45,842 nucleotides of DNA from Microvirga roseola (lineage in GTDB: Bacteria; Pseudomonadota; Alphaproteobacteria; Rhizobiales; Beijerinckiaceae). The notes beneath the pieces are model-generated. The model ran no database searches. It was not told where the DNA came from and saw only the letters and a program-made list of their open reading frames with translations. The position numbers were made by a program, and so were the translations under genes. The DNA lies in contig NZ_JAJATX010000029.1 of assembly GCF_020866965.1 (NCBI RefSeq), positions 2,181 to 48,022 of the forward strand. The letters run 5' to 3'. Shown here piece by piece: positions 34,930 through 43,826 of this stretch (position 1 is its first letter; each line of letters starts with the position of its first letter).

Positions 34930-35904
34930 ATGAGGTTCGATGGTCGGCTCATCAGCGGTGTTGGCATTTTCGCCTCTGTCGTTGAAACAGGAAGCTTCGT
35001 CCGCACGTCCGAGGTTGTTGGCCTCACAACATCTGGGGTCAGCCGTGCAATCGGACGGTTGGAAGAGCGGCTGGGCGTGCGCCTCTTCCATCGCTCCCCG
35101 CGAGGGATCACAGTGACCGAGGATGGTCGAAGATTCTATGATCAAGCACTTCCCCTAATCGAGCGCCTCGCTCAGTCGGCTGACGAGATGCGGGCCTGCG
35201 GCCAGGATGCTGTGGGCACACTGCGCGTTCATGCAGATTCTGCCTCGAGCAGTCACTTCCTGATCCCTGCATTGCGCGACTTCATGGAGGCTTACCCGCG
35301 CGTGGATGTGCAATTGGAGGTGCGCGAGCGACCTTCCGATTTGACATCTGATCCGTGTGACCTGGCGGTTCATTTAGGTGACGCAGAGTGGGCCGGCTTG
35401 GTCGGTGAGCATCTATTCGACAGCCCAATGATTGTTTGCGCATCGCCAAGCTACGCAGATGACCGGGGCACACCAACTACTCCACAGGAGTTGAGTGCGC
35501 CGCCGCACATGTGCTTAGTTGATTTAAAAGGCGTTGGCAGACGCAATCCGCATTGGGTGTTCCGTCTTGACTACGAAAAAGTTGTGGTGGAAGGGGAGCG
35601 GCGACTAACCTGCAGCACGCCTATGACGGCGTTCGCGGCTGCCCTAGGCGGAATGGGTATCGCTCGGCTGCCGAAATTCCTGGTTGAAGAAAGTCTCGCA
35701 ACAGGTCGCCTTGTACGCTTCCTTGATGGTTGGCACGCCGGTCTCACCTCGGCGTCCATTTACCGACCGATGGGTGCCGCACTAACGCCAAGAACCCGGG
35801 CCTTTGCCGACTTTCTCCGCATGCGGGTGCGTGAAATGGGGCACTCCAATCACCGCACTCGCGCCATAACTCCAGCCGTCATAGCTGATCCTGTTGCCGC
35901 GTGA
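34930..35904 (+). CDS. LysR-family transcriptional regulator (324 aa)
   Basis: LysR regulator. Residues 5-65 carry the winged helix-turn-helix (FASVVETGSFVRTSEVVGLT and then GVSRAIGRLEERLGVRLFHR). The C-terminal part is the periplasmic-binding-like effector domain. The codon pair GTG ATG at 34927 makes the exact start uncertain; the ATG at 34930 gives MRFDGR. It lies upstream of and in the same direction as the oxidoreductase genes that begin at 36282, so it may control them. No LysR-box was identified with confidence in the 377-bp gap. Confidence 0.92.
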   Translation: MRFDGRLISGVGIFASVVETGSFVRTSEVVGLTTSGVSRAIGRLEERLGVRLFHRSPRGITVTEDGRRFYDQALPLIERLAQSADEMRACGQDAVGTLRVHADSASSSHFLIPALRDFMEAYPRVDVQLEVRERPSDLTSDPCDLAVHLGDAEWAGLVGEHLFDSPMIVCASPSYADDRGTPTTPQELSAPPHMCLVDLKGVGRRNPHWVFRLDYEKVVVEGERRLTCSTPMTAFAAALGGMGIARLPKFLVEESLATGRLVRFLDGWHAGLTSASIYRPMGAALTPRTRAFADFLRMRVREMGHSNHRTRAITPAVIADPVAA

Positions 35905-36281
35905 GGATAATGGCACACCTCATCACTTCCCCTGCGGGACCACGCTCGACTTGAACTCTCATCACCCGCCATGTTGCGACAGAACGAAGGCACCCCTTGG
36001 CCGGCGCAAGAGCGGCGACGCCACAATGCAATAGAGTTAGGTGGCGTCGCATCAGCCATAAGGTCAGCGAGACAACCCTGAGGGGAGGCTCATTAGCCTA
36101 TCCTGTGAAAGCTCCAAGCATCGAGAAGAACTTCCGAGGATTAATTCTGCCATATTGTACGCGCCTATCGCCGTGAACCTCCTCAGGTTGCTAATACGTC
36201 AATCCGCTATTGACCAGTCCGCATTCGCCGCTGCACGCGACACGTGTCTATCTCTGCAGGTTCAGGGAGAGCTTTCGAGCG
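35905..36281. other. Intergenic region before the first SDR gene
   Basis: No gene seen. A TTGACC near 36213 and an AGGGAGA before the ATG are the only promoter or ribosome-site-like elements noticed. Confidence 0.35.
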
Positions 36282-37058
36282 ATGCAGACGAGCAACATTC
36301 TTGCAGGAAAGACAGTTCTCGTTACCGGAGGATGTAGTGGGATTGGCCAAGCCATTGCCGTGGCTGCAGCCCGACATGGCGCCAAGGCGGTGATTGTGTC
36401 GGACACAACAGACAGCCCACGCGACGGAGGCGATCCGATTGCTGTGCGGATCGAAGAACTGGGTGTCCCTGCTCGCTTCCGATACGCCAATGTTGCCAAG
36501 CGCCGCGACAATGATGTCCTCGTTGAAGCGGCGTGCGAGTTCGATGGCGTCGATGTCATGGTTCTCAATGCGGGCATCTCGCTACATGCGGACGGACCAG
36601 ATGTAAGCGAGGGAGATTATCGCCGGCTAATGTCCGTCAATTTGGATGGAATGCTATTGGGAGCCCAAGCCGCAGCATGCCAGATGCGCCGACTTCGGAA
36701 AGCGGGCAGTATCGTTCTGATGTCAAGTATGGCAGGAATTGCGAGCGGCGGCAAAACCGTTGCGTATTCCACCAGCAAGGGTGGCGTTATCCTGCTGGCG
36801 AAAGCGCTCGCTGGCGCACTCGGGCCGGATAGCATTCGCGTCAACTCCGTCGCGCCAGGAGTAATCGACACAGGAATACTTTGCGCGACCCCGGCAGTGG
36901 CCGCTGTTGCCGAGGGCTTTCGCCACAGAACGCCGCTACGGCGCCTGGGACTGCCCGCAGAGGTTGGGGATGCCGTGGCGTTTCTCGGTTCAGATCTGTC
37001 GAGCTACATTAGTGGAATTACGTTGTGTGTGGATGGCGGGCTGCTCTCAGTTATTTGA
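36282..37058 (+). CDS. SDR-family oxidoreductase, paralogue 1 (258 aa)
   Basis: Short-chain dehydrogenase/reductase with TGGCSGIGQA nucleotide motif, NAGIS motif, and catalytic Ser and Tyr-Lys in LMSSMAGIASGGKTVAYSTSK. The start at 36282 is chosen because the fold begins LAGKTVLVTGG soon after. It is closely similar to the SDR at 39136: both have SD.T..PR.GG.P, LMSVNLDG and the GSDLSSY.SG ending. A terminator hairpin follows. Substrate unknown; the neighbourhood suggests aldehyde or quinone detoxification. Confidence 0.92.
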   Translation: MQTSNILAGKTVLVTGGCSGIGQAIAVAAARHGAKAVIVSDTTDSPRDGGDPIAVRIEELGVPARFRYANVAKRRDNDVLVEAACEFDGVDVMVLNAGISLHADGPDVSEGDYRRLMSVNLDGMLLGAQAAACQMRRLRKAGSIVLMSSMAGIASGGKTVAYSTSKGGVILLAKALAGALGPDSIRVNSVAPGVIDTGILCATPAVAAVAEGFRHRTPLRRLGLPAEVGDAVAFLGSDLSSYISGITLCVDGGLLSVI

Positions 37059-37086
37059 TCCGCCGCATCGAATCCCATTACCTGAA

Positions 37087-37121
37087 CGGAGCAGCTGCGC
37101 GGCGCTGCTCCGCTTTTGTTT
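37087..37121 (+). terminator. Rho-independent terminator
   Basis: A 9-bp stem (CGGAGCAGC / GCTGCTCCG) with an 8-nt loop is followed by CTTTTGTTT, 29 bp after the SDR stop. Confidence 0.8.
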
Positions 37122-37279
37122 CTCGGCGATGCCTCCGAGCTTGAGCCGAGGTCAACACTACGATGATCAAAGCGCGCTCGCACCTGCATCGAGGGCACAT
37201 TAATCCTTTCTCATCGATCGATCAGCTGCCCATCGTTAGCGTCCTGACGAAATCGATCCCTGCAGAACGGAGAACTAAC

Positions 37280-37942
37280 ATGACCATCGCTCCATTCCCC
37301 AAAGCCGGCCTTGAGGCCATGCTGACGTCCGACAACTGTGCCCTGATCCTAATCGATCATCAGCCGTTTCAGGCGAACGGCGTCAAGAATATCGATGTTG
37401 GACTTATGATCAACAACGTCGTTGCCCTTGCCAAAACCGCCAAGGCTTTCGGTGTTCCTACCCTGCTGACCACGGTTATCAAAGACCGCGGGGGCGACAT
37501 ATTCAAGCCGCTTCAGGATGTGTTTCCGGATCAGGTACCAATTGATCGGACTGCCATCAACACCTGGGAGGATGCAGCTTGCGTTGAGTGGGCTCGTAAG
37601 ACCGGCAAGAAGAAGCTCGTATTTGCGGCGCTCTGGACCGAGGTCTGCCTCGCCTTCCCGGTGATTCACTCGCTGGCCGACGGCTACGAGGTCTACTTTG
37701 TCACGGACGCATCGGGTGGGACGACTCAGGAGTCCCACGAGATGGGGATCCAGCGAATGATCCAGGCTGGCGCCGTTCCACTAACCACAATCGTTTTCAT
37801 GTCCGAGTTGCAGCGCGATTGGGCACGTGCCGACGATGCGGCAAAAACCGCTGAGATCATCCTGGAGCATGGTGGGGCCAGCGCGACGGCGCTTGCCTGG
37901 GAATTACAGCTGATGGCAGGAGCCCACGCCAAGGCTGCTTAA
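37280..37942 (+). CDS. Isochorismatase-like cysteine hydrolase (220 aa)
   Basis: Cysteine hydrolase of the isochorismatase/YcaC family. Predicted active-site residues are Asp26 (LILIDHQPF), Lys68 (TTVIKDR) and Cys123 (LWTEVCLAF). The start at 37280 follows GGAGAACTAAC; the upstream frame has no homology. Expected reaction is hydrolysis of an amide, nicotinamide-like or acyl substrate; the exact one is unknown. It lies 222 bp from the preceding SDR and 96 bp before the broken wrbA gene. Confidence 0.92.
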   Translation: MTIAPFPKAGLEAMLTSDNCALILIDHQPFQANGVKNIDVGLMINNVVALAKTAKAFGVPTLLTTVIKDRGGDIFKPLQDVFPDQVPIDRTAINTWEDAACVEWARKTGKKKLVFAALWTEVCLAFPVIHSLADGYEVYFVTDASGGTTQESHEMGIQRMIQAGAVPLTTIVFMSELQRDWARADDAAKTAEIILEHGGASATALAWELQLMAGAHAKAA

Positions 37943-38038
37943 AACTTCACACTGACGGCGCTTGTCTGGCTGCGACTTCATTGGCTGGACAACAAGCGCC
38001 GTCTCCGCCCAACAATCTTCGACCTACAGGAAAGCGCT

Positions 38039-38637
38039 ATGGCGAGAGTTCTGGTCCTTTACTACTCATCTTACGGTCATATCGAAGCCATGGCGAACGC
38101 TATCGCTGATGGCGCGCGCGGTGCAGGTGCTATCGTTGACCTAAAGCGCGTCCCTGAGACAGTTCCCGACGAGATCGCCCGGAAAGCGCACTTCAAGCTG
38201 GATCAACGCGCTCCTGTCGCAGCTGTAGCCGATTTAGAAAATTACGATGCTACATCGCTGGCACAGGCACGCGCTTTGGACGCATGTCGTCCCAAATGGC
38301 GACCTTCCTTGGCCAAGCAGGCGGTCTCTGGGCCCGTGGCGCACTCAATGGCAAGGTTGGGGCCGCTTTCACGTCGTCAGCCACGCAGCACGGCGGCAAC
38401 GAGACCACATTGTTCTCGATTATCACAAATCTCTTGCACTTCGGCATGACCATCGTCGGCTTGCCTTACAGTCATGCGGGTCAGATGACGATCGAGGCAA
38501 TCGTAGGCGGCGCCCCTTACGGATCAACCACCATTGCCGGCGGTGATGGCTCCCGCCAGCCTTCAGAGATTGAGCTAGCAGGGGCCCGTCATCAAGGTGA
38601 GCTCGTCGCGAAAACAGCCGCCAAACTGATTTCCTAA
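38039..38637 (+). pseudogene. wrbA: NAD(P)H:quinone oxidoreductase WrbA, frameshifted
   Basis: Flavodoxin-like quinone reductase. The N-terminal part [20 protein letters not shown] runs normally to about ENYDA near 38250, where one base seems missing. The normal continuation [19 protein letters not shown] is in the next frame, followed by [13 protein letters not shown] and the usual C terminus ending AKTAAKLIS. The full span of 599 bp is exactly one base less than a 199-residue WrbA plus stop. It therefore looks inactive, unless the frameshift is a sequence error. Confidence 0.88.
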
Positions 38638-38657
38638 ACAATCATGGAGTGTGAGCA

Positions 38658-39092
38658 ATGACTACAGATATCAGTCAAGCCGCTATTGCTGTCGTACGCC
38701 GCAACACCGAAGAAGTGCAAGGAAAGGGTGACTATAATCTATTTGAGCAACTGTTTGCTCAAGATTTTGTTGACCATACGCCTCAGCCTGGTGGCACGCC
38801 GGACCGACAAGGGGCTCTGCGCCTTTACAAGACTTTACGGAATGCGTTTCCGGACTTCCACGCCGTCATTCACTGGCAAGTAGCCGACGGTGATCTCGTG
38901 ACCACTTACAAGACCTATCATGGAACACATGAGGGCGCCTTTTTGGGCGTTGCCCCCACTGGCAGGAAAATCTCATTTGAAACGGTCGACGCCATGCGTG
39001 TGCGCAACGGTCAAATCGTGGAGCATTGGGGTGTCGCAAACCTCTATAAGCTGATGGAACAGCTTGGTGCCTTGCCAGCAGCTAAGGCCTGA
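38658..39092 (+). CDS. SnoaL-like ester cyclase/NTF2-fold protein (144 aa)
   Basis: SnoaL-like domain protein (NTF2 fold): FVDHTPQPGGTPDRQG, FPDFHAVIHWQVADGDLVTT and the closing GQIVEHWGVANLYKLMEQLG are the usual family strands. It starts 20 bp after the wrbA-like gene with GGAGTGTGAGC upstream. These proteins are usually small lyases, cyclases or binding proteins; the role here is unknown. Probably in one operon with its neighbours. Confidence 0.88.
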   Translation: MTTDISQAAIAVVRRNTEEVQGKGDYNLFEQLFAQDFVDHTPQPGGTPDRQGALRLYKTLRNAFPDFHAVIHWQVADGDLVTTYKTYHGTHEGAFLGVAPTGRKISFETVDAMRVRNGQIVEHWGVANLYKLMEQLGALPAAKA

Positions 39093-39135
39093 AACTTGCG
39101 CGATGTCACTGTCTCGAAAGCTGATTGGAACTACA

Positions 39136-39906
39136 ATGAGCAATATCTTAGACGGTAAGGTGATCGTCGTCACTGGTGCATCCAGCGGCATCGGGCGGGC
39201 TATCGCCATCCGAGCAGCTGAACATGGCGCCAAAGTCGTGATCATCTCAGATGTTACCGAGATCCCGAGAGAAGGCGGTGAACCAACCGCAAACGTCATC
39301 AAAGATTTGGGGGTAACCGCCCGGTTCGTGCGAACTGATGTCAGCAAGCGTGCCGACAATGACACTTTGCTGACCGCGGCTGACGAGTTTGGCGGGGCTG
39401 ACGTCTTCGTCGCCAACGCTGGTATCACCGTCCGTACAGACGGTGCGGACGTGCCAGAGGAGGATTATCGCCGCCTTATGTCCGTCAACCTGGATGGTGT
39501 GCTCTTCGGAGCCCAATCCGCCGCACGGCAAATGAAGTCTCGAGGAAAGGCCGGGAGCATCATACTGATGGCCAGCATGGGCGGCATTGCAGGTGCTGGA
39601 ATCACCCTGGCCTATTCAACCAGCAAGGGAGGCGTGGTCCTCATGGCCAAGTCACTCGCCGACGCCTTGGGGCCGGATGGGATCCGAGTCAACGCGATTG
39701 CGCCAGGAACCATTGATACCGTTTTGCTTCGTACGTCGCCCGGCATTGCCGAAGCCTCGGAAGGATTCCGCCAACGGACCCCGTTGCGGCGCCTCGGTAC
39801 ACCCTCCGAGATTGGCGATGCTGTTGCCTATCTCGGCTCAGATTTGTCCAGTTACGTCTCAGGCCATGTCCTGGTTGTGGATGGCGGGCTTCTTGCTGTC
39901 ATCTAA
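39136..39906 (+). CDS. SDR-family oxidoreductase, paralogue 2 (256 aa)
   Basis: Short-chain dehydrogenase/reductase, intact catalytic Ser and YSTSK (LMASMGGIAGAGITLAYSTS). It is a clear paralogue of the SDR at 36282, about 2.9 kb upstream, as if a gene were duplicated around the isochorismatase-wrbA-SnoaL block. The start at 39136 gives MSNILDGKVIVVTGASSG; the longer upstream frame covers the 3' end of the SnoaL gene. The C terminus ends in GGLLAVI, as does paralogue 1 (GGLLSVI). Confidence 0.93.
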   Translation: MSNILDGKVIVVTGASSGIGRAIAIRAAEHGAKVVIISDVTEIPREGGEPTANVIKDLGVTARFVRTDVSKRADNDTLLTAADEFGGADVFVANAGITVRTDGADVPEEDYRRLMSVNLDGVLFGAQSAARQMKSRGKAGSIILMASMGGIAGAGITLAYSTSKGGVVLMAKSLADALGPDGIRVNAIAPGTIDTVLLRTSPGIAEASEGFRQRTPLRRLGTPSEIGDAVAYLGSDLSSYVSGHVLVVDGGLLAVI

Positions 39907-40121
39907 TCGGACGCCGGGCGCGGAGGGTATCCATTAGCGCGGCGACCAATCCCAACAGCGTGGCATCAACATACCATCCCTCTCCACCAGGCCACTTCGT
40001 TCGAGTCTGTCGAATACATCGTTCAACTTTATTCGGCTGGTTCGCACACCTGCCGCATGGCAGGTTTTTCTCACCAGCAGCATATCCCATGGATGCGCTG
40101 TTCATAGCAAAGGAGCGTCAT

Positions 40122-40556
40122 ATGTCGTCCGCTATACTCTCGCCCAAGATCACCAACCTGCCCTCTAACAAGATGCTTAGCGCAGTGGCGCCAGCGTTCG
40201 GTCGTGTCCTCATCGCAGCGATCTTCTTGTTATCTGGCATCAGCAAGCTTACGGCTCCGGACATGACAATTGGCTATATTCAGGCCGTTGGCCTGCCGTT
40301 GCCGGTTATCGCCTACGGGGCTGCTGTTTTCGTCGAGATTGTTGGCGGCGTCGCGCTCATCGTGGGCTTCCAGACTCGCCTCGTTGCCTTGACCTTGGCA
40401 GGTTTCACGCTGATCACGGCCGTAGCCTTCCATGCCAACTTGGGTGATCAGAACCAGTTTTTCCATTTCTTCAAGAACATCGCCATGGCTGGTGGCCTTC
40501 TGCAGGTCCTCGCTTTCGGTGCCGGACCCTTCAGCATTGACGGCCAGCGTCGCTGA
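40122..40556 (+). CDS. DoxX-family membrane protein (144 aa)
   Basis: Small membrane protein of the DoxX family. Four hydrophobic segments cover about residues 20-45, 55-75, 80-100 and 115-135. FGRVLIAAIFLLSGISKL is the family's first signature; the C-terminal part reads FHFFKNIAMAGGLLQVL. The ATG at 40122 follows AAAGGAG. DoxX proteins are often linked to thiol/quinone redox stress, which fits the neighbourhood. No electron carrier motif is visible. Confidence 0.9.
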   Translation: MSSAILSPKITNLPSNKMLSAVAPAFGRVLIAAIFLLSGISKLTAPDMTIGYIQAVGLPLPVIAYGAAVFVEIVGGVALIVGFQTRLVALTLAGFTLITAVAFHANLGDQNQFFHFFKNIAMAGGLLQVLAFGAGPFSIDGQRR

Positions 40557-40631
40557 TTCAGCCGACCGTCAAGATCGTGCCTCTGCGCCAACCTTAGATG
40601 CTCTTTGCCCGAGCCTAGAAGGATCCTCTCT

Positions 40632-41585
40632 ATGCGCTCTATGCGAGCCTTGCGCTTCGAATCCTACGGCCCCCCGTCTGCCTTGTTGCTTCAGGAGACG
40701 CCGATCCCAAACCTCAACCCGGGCGAGGTGCTGGTGAAGGTACACGCCAGCGCTGTTAATCCCAGCGACGTGAAGATCGTGTCTGGCCTGTTCAGCGCCC
40801 CTCTGCCCCGTACCCCAGGCCGGGATTTTGCCGGCACCGTCATTGCTGGAGACACTTGGGTCGGCAAAGAGGTGTGGGGCAGCGGAGCCGGGTTCGGGTT
40901 CCGTCGGGACGGCGCTCATGCGGACTTTGTTAGCGTCCCTGTTGGCTGGCTTTCCGCCAAACCGAGCACGCTCTCGATGGAGCAGGCAGCTTCAATTGGC
41001 GCCTCGTTTGTTGCTGCATGGTCAGCCCTTATTTCTGCAGGCGGCCTCCAACGCGACGAGACCATCCTGATCACGGGCGCCTCCGGAGCCGTTGGACAGG
41101 CGGCTACGCAGATTGCACACTGGAAGGGTGCTAGGGTGATTGGAGCCGACGTTGTCACACGGCAGGGCCTGACGGACTACTTCATCAACACAAAAGCCCA
41201 GGACTTGGTCGCGGAGGTCCGATCGTGGACTCAGGGCCAGGGTGTCGACCTTGCTTTGGATGCCGTGGGTGGGCCAATGTTTGAGCCTACCCTCAGGTCG
41301 TTAAAGTCCGGCGGGCGCCAGGTCGCGATTACAAGTGTCGGCACCACACGAGTTGAGTTCGACCTAGCTGACTTTTACCATAATCGGCAGCGTTTGATCG
41401 GAGTCGATACCGCGAAGATGAGCGGCGTCGACATCGCAGCGATCCTGGATCAACTGCGGGACGGCTTCGAGACAGGTCATCTTCAGGCGCCAGCGGTCAA
41501 ACCATGGACGCTGGATCAGGCTCGCGAGGCTTATACTGCTGTTGCCACAGGCGACGCATCAGCCAAGCAAGTGCTTATCCTGTAA
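40632..41585 (+). CDS. Zinc-independent quinone oxidoreductase / MDR-family NADP reductase (317 aa)
   Basis: Medium-chain dehydrogenase/reductase of the quinone oxidoreductase type. N-terminal GroES-like domain (MRALRFESYGPPSALLLQET) with ASAVNPSDVKIVSG; the nucleotide-binding loop is ITGASGAVGQAATQIAHWKG. No structural zinc cysteines are visible, as in QOR. The ATG at 40632 follows AGAAGGA; a second ATG lies 9 nt downstream. Expected to reduce quinones or enones with NADPH. Confidence 0.9.
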   Translation: MRSMRALRFESYGPPSALLLQETPIPNLNPGEVLVKVHASAVNPSDVKIVSGLFSAPLPRTPGRDFAGTVIAGDTWVGKEVWGSGAGFGFRRDGAHADFVSVPVGWLSAKPSTLSMEQAASIGASFVAAWSALISAGGLQRDETILITGASGAVGQAATQIAHWKGARVIGADVVTRQGLTDYFINTKAQDLVAEVRSWTQGQGVDLALDAVGGPMFEPTLRSLKSGGRQVAITSVGTTRVEFDLADFYHNRQRLIGVDTAKMSGVDIAAILDQLRDGFETGHLQAPAVKPWTLDQAREAYTAVATGDASAKQVLIL

Positions 41586-41866
41586 TCCAGCGAGCACCGA
41601 AGACGCATTACACTCCAGTACACGCGGCGGCACCCCTTCAAACCATGAATTGCTGTTCTGACGACCACCTCGGAGACGGCAGAACGCAAAGCGCCTCCTC
41701 AGTTCGCCCCCCGAGCCCGCAATGGTAGTGATACTGAGAGCAACCCGCAGCGACCTTTGGCTAGCCGATAGGTTCAACCATCTCCCAAAGATCAATGCCT
41801 GCCAGCAGCCAAATGCGGTTTTAGATAAGGTTGCCGCAGGACATCCACCATGGAAAGGACCTCTCA

Positions 41867-42781
41867 ATGACAGTTCAGTCCTCTGCTGCCGGAATCGACC
41901 AGATCATCCTGCCGGCGGTCCGGGATCTCGGCGATAGCTTCCAGGTGCGGCGCGCCCTGCCCTCCAGGCATCGCCGCATGGTCGGACCATCCATCTTTCT
42001 TGACAGCTTCGGCCCGGTCGCTTTCCAAGCGGGAGAAGGACTCGACACCCGTCCCCACCCGCATATCGGCCTCGCGACCGTGACCTATCTCATCGACGGC
42101 GAGATTTTGCATCGCGATAGCGAAGGCTACGTGCAGCCGATTCGTCCCGGGGAGGTCAACGTTATGACGGCTGGACGCGGCATCGTGCACTCGGAGCGGA
42201 GCAGCGACACCACCCGCGCGACCGGAGGCACGGTGTTCGGCTTCCAAAGCTGGGTGGCATTGCCCGCAGATCAGGAAGAGACAGCCCCCGGTTTCCAGCA
42301 CGCGAACACAGGTGAACTCCCTCGCCTGGAGGGAGAAGGCATCGACCTAAGACTGATCGCTGGGTCCTTGCACGGGCGTACCGCTCCGACGCGCACCTAC
42401 TCCGACCTGTTCAATGCCGATGTATCGCTGATCGATGGAGCGCGCCTTCGCATCGACGCGGAGCATGTGGAACGTGCGGTCTAGGTGGTGAGCGGCGAGA
42501 TTGAGACTGCCGGTCAGACCGGCAGCTTCGGCCGGGACCGCCTTGTCGTGTTCAAGCCTGGTGCGGAGATCGTGCTGCGTGCAGTGGGGGCGACCCGCCT
42601 GATGCTGCTTGGCGGTGAGCCGCTCCCCGAGAAGCGGTACATCTACTGGAACTTCGTATCGAGCCGGCGGGAATGCATCGAACAGGCTGCCGAAGACTGG
42701 CGCAACCGCCAGTTTCCCGGCGTTCCTGGCGAAACCGAGTTCATCCCCCTGCCTGACACCCCACCCTTCCGGTTGAAGTGA
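41867..42781 (+). pseudogene. Pirin-family protein interrupted by an amber codon
   Basis: Pirin-type cupin (metal-binding beta-barrel, quercetinase-like). The N-terminal domain has the metal motif HPHIGLATVTYLIDGEI and the HSERS signature. After HVERAV, codon 206 is TAG (42482-42484), and the same frame continues directly as [20 protein letters not shown] and [12 protein letters not shown] to the TGA at 42781. A Tyr codon (TAC) mutated to TAG would explain it. The 205-residue product lacks the C-terminal half. Ribosome site AAAGGAC before the ATG. Confidence 0.88.
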
Positions 42782-42856
42782 CACCAGCGATGCCGCACTC
42801 GGACCGGCAGAACCAGCATTCTCTTCCCAACCCTGCAGAAGAAGGATCTTTGTGCC

Positions 42857-43453
42857 ATGACCTATGCCATCATCGGCTCGGGCGCGATCGGCACCGCGCT
42901 CGCCCGCCAGTTCGCCCGCAGCAATATCGATGTTTCAGTCGCCAACAGCCGGGGACCGGAGTCCCTCCAAGGCTTGGTGGCTGAACTCGGATCTCATGTG
43001 ACGCCGACCACTGTGCCTGACGCTTTGAAAGCGAGTGTGGTAATCCTGGCCATCCCCTTTACGGCCATTGGGGAAGCCGTCCGGGGCGCTGCGGCGTGGA
43101 ACGGGCGCATCGTTGTCGACGCGACGAACGCCATTGATTTCCCGGCCTTCACCCCAACGGACCTTGGTGGCCGCCCCTCGACGGAACTCGTGGCCGAGAT
43201 GGTCTCCGGAGCACGGGTGGTCAAAGCCTTCAATACCCTGCCGGCCGCTGTGCTGGCCAGCGATTCCGCACAGGCCGGCGGTCGCAGAGTTCTGTTTATC
43301 TCAGGGGACGATACCAGCGCCAATGCTAAAATAGTCGGCCTGATCGAACGCCTCGGCTTTGCGCCGATCACGTTGGGCCCCTTGGCCGAAGGCGGGCTGC
43401 TCCAGCAGTTCGGCACCCCGCTTGTCGCCCAGAACTTGGTAAAGCACAGGTAA
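42857..43453 (+). CDS. NADP-binding reductase, F420-dependent NADP oxidoreductase-like (198 aa)
   Basis: Small Rossmann protein with MTYAIIGSGAIGTALARQFA at the N terminus, VILAIPFTAIGEAV and the VVDATNAID loop. It resembles the NADP oxidoreductase coenzyme F420-dependent family (NPD/Fno-like), but most members in proteobacteria do not use F420. It appears intact. Probably part of the redox cluster; the substrate is unknown. Confidence 0.85.
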   Translation: MTYAIIGSGAIGTALARQFARSNIDVSVANSRGPESLQGLVAELGSHVTPTTVPDALKASVVILAIPFTAIGEAVRGAAAWNGRIVVDATNAIDFPAFTPTDLGGRPSTELVAEMVSGARVVKAFNTLPAAVLASDSAQAGGRRVLFISGDDTSANAKIVGLIERLGFAPITLGPLAEGGLLQQFGTPLVAQNLVKHR

Positions 43454-43826
43454 CATATTCCCGAACGTGTTGGCCTTTGCTGTTGAAGCCGAGTCTGCTC
43501 AGTATCTTGCTCAAAAGTCGCAACTCTACGGGACTGCTCGTCCGGCGGGCACAGGATCGCCCAAATGGGCATCTTTCGTGCGCATCAAGCACGAGATGCC
43601 CGTTCCGGGATGGGATGACTGCGAAACTCAGTAACTTTGAGCGGGTCCGATAAGCCGAGCGAGCGACGCGCTCCCGCCTGATCAATGACTGACGCGCTAC
43701 CAAAGGTACATCTCGCGGTCGCTACACTTTACTGACTAATTCTGGTTTGTCAGAAGTGTCTTTCTATTTGAGCAGTCCTGCCAAAACGAGCAGAGCAGCA
43801 AACTGGGTAGTGTTCCCCACGGGATA
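43454..43826. other. Gap before the AraC gene with one hairpin
   Basis: No gene recognised. It holds the hairpin at 43567-43601 and a region with weak promoter-like sequences before the AraC-type gene. Confidence 0.35.
43567..43601. terminator. Long stem-loop after the NADP reductase gene
   Basis: GGGCATCT / AGATGCCC outer stem encloses a CGTGC / GCACG inner stem with a 7-nt loop (GCATCAA). No T-tract follows, so this may be a terminator-like or processing hairpin. Confidence 0.5.
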
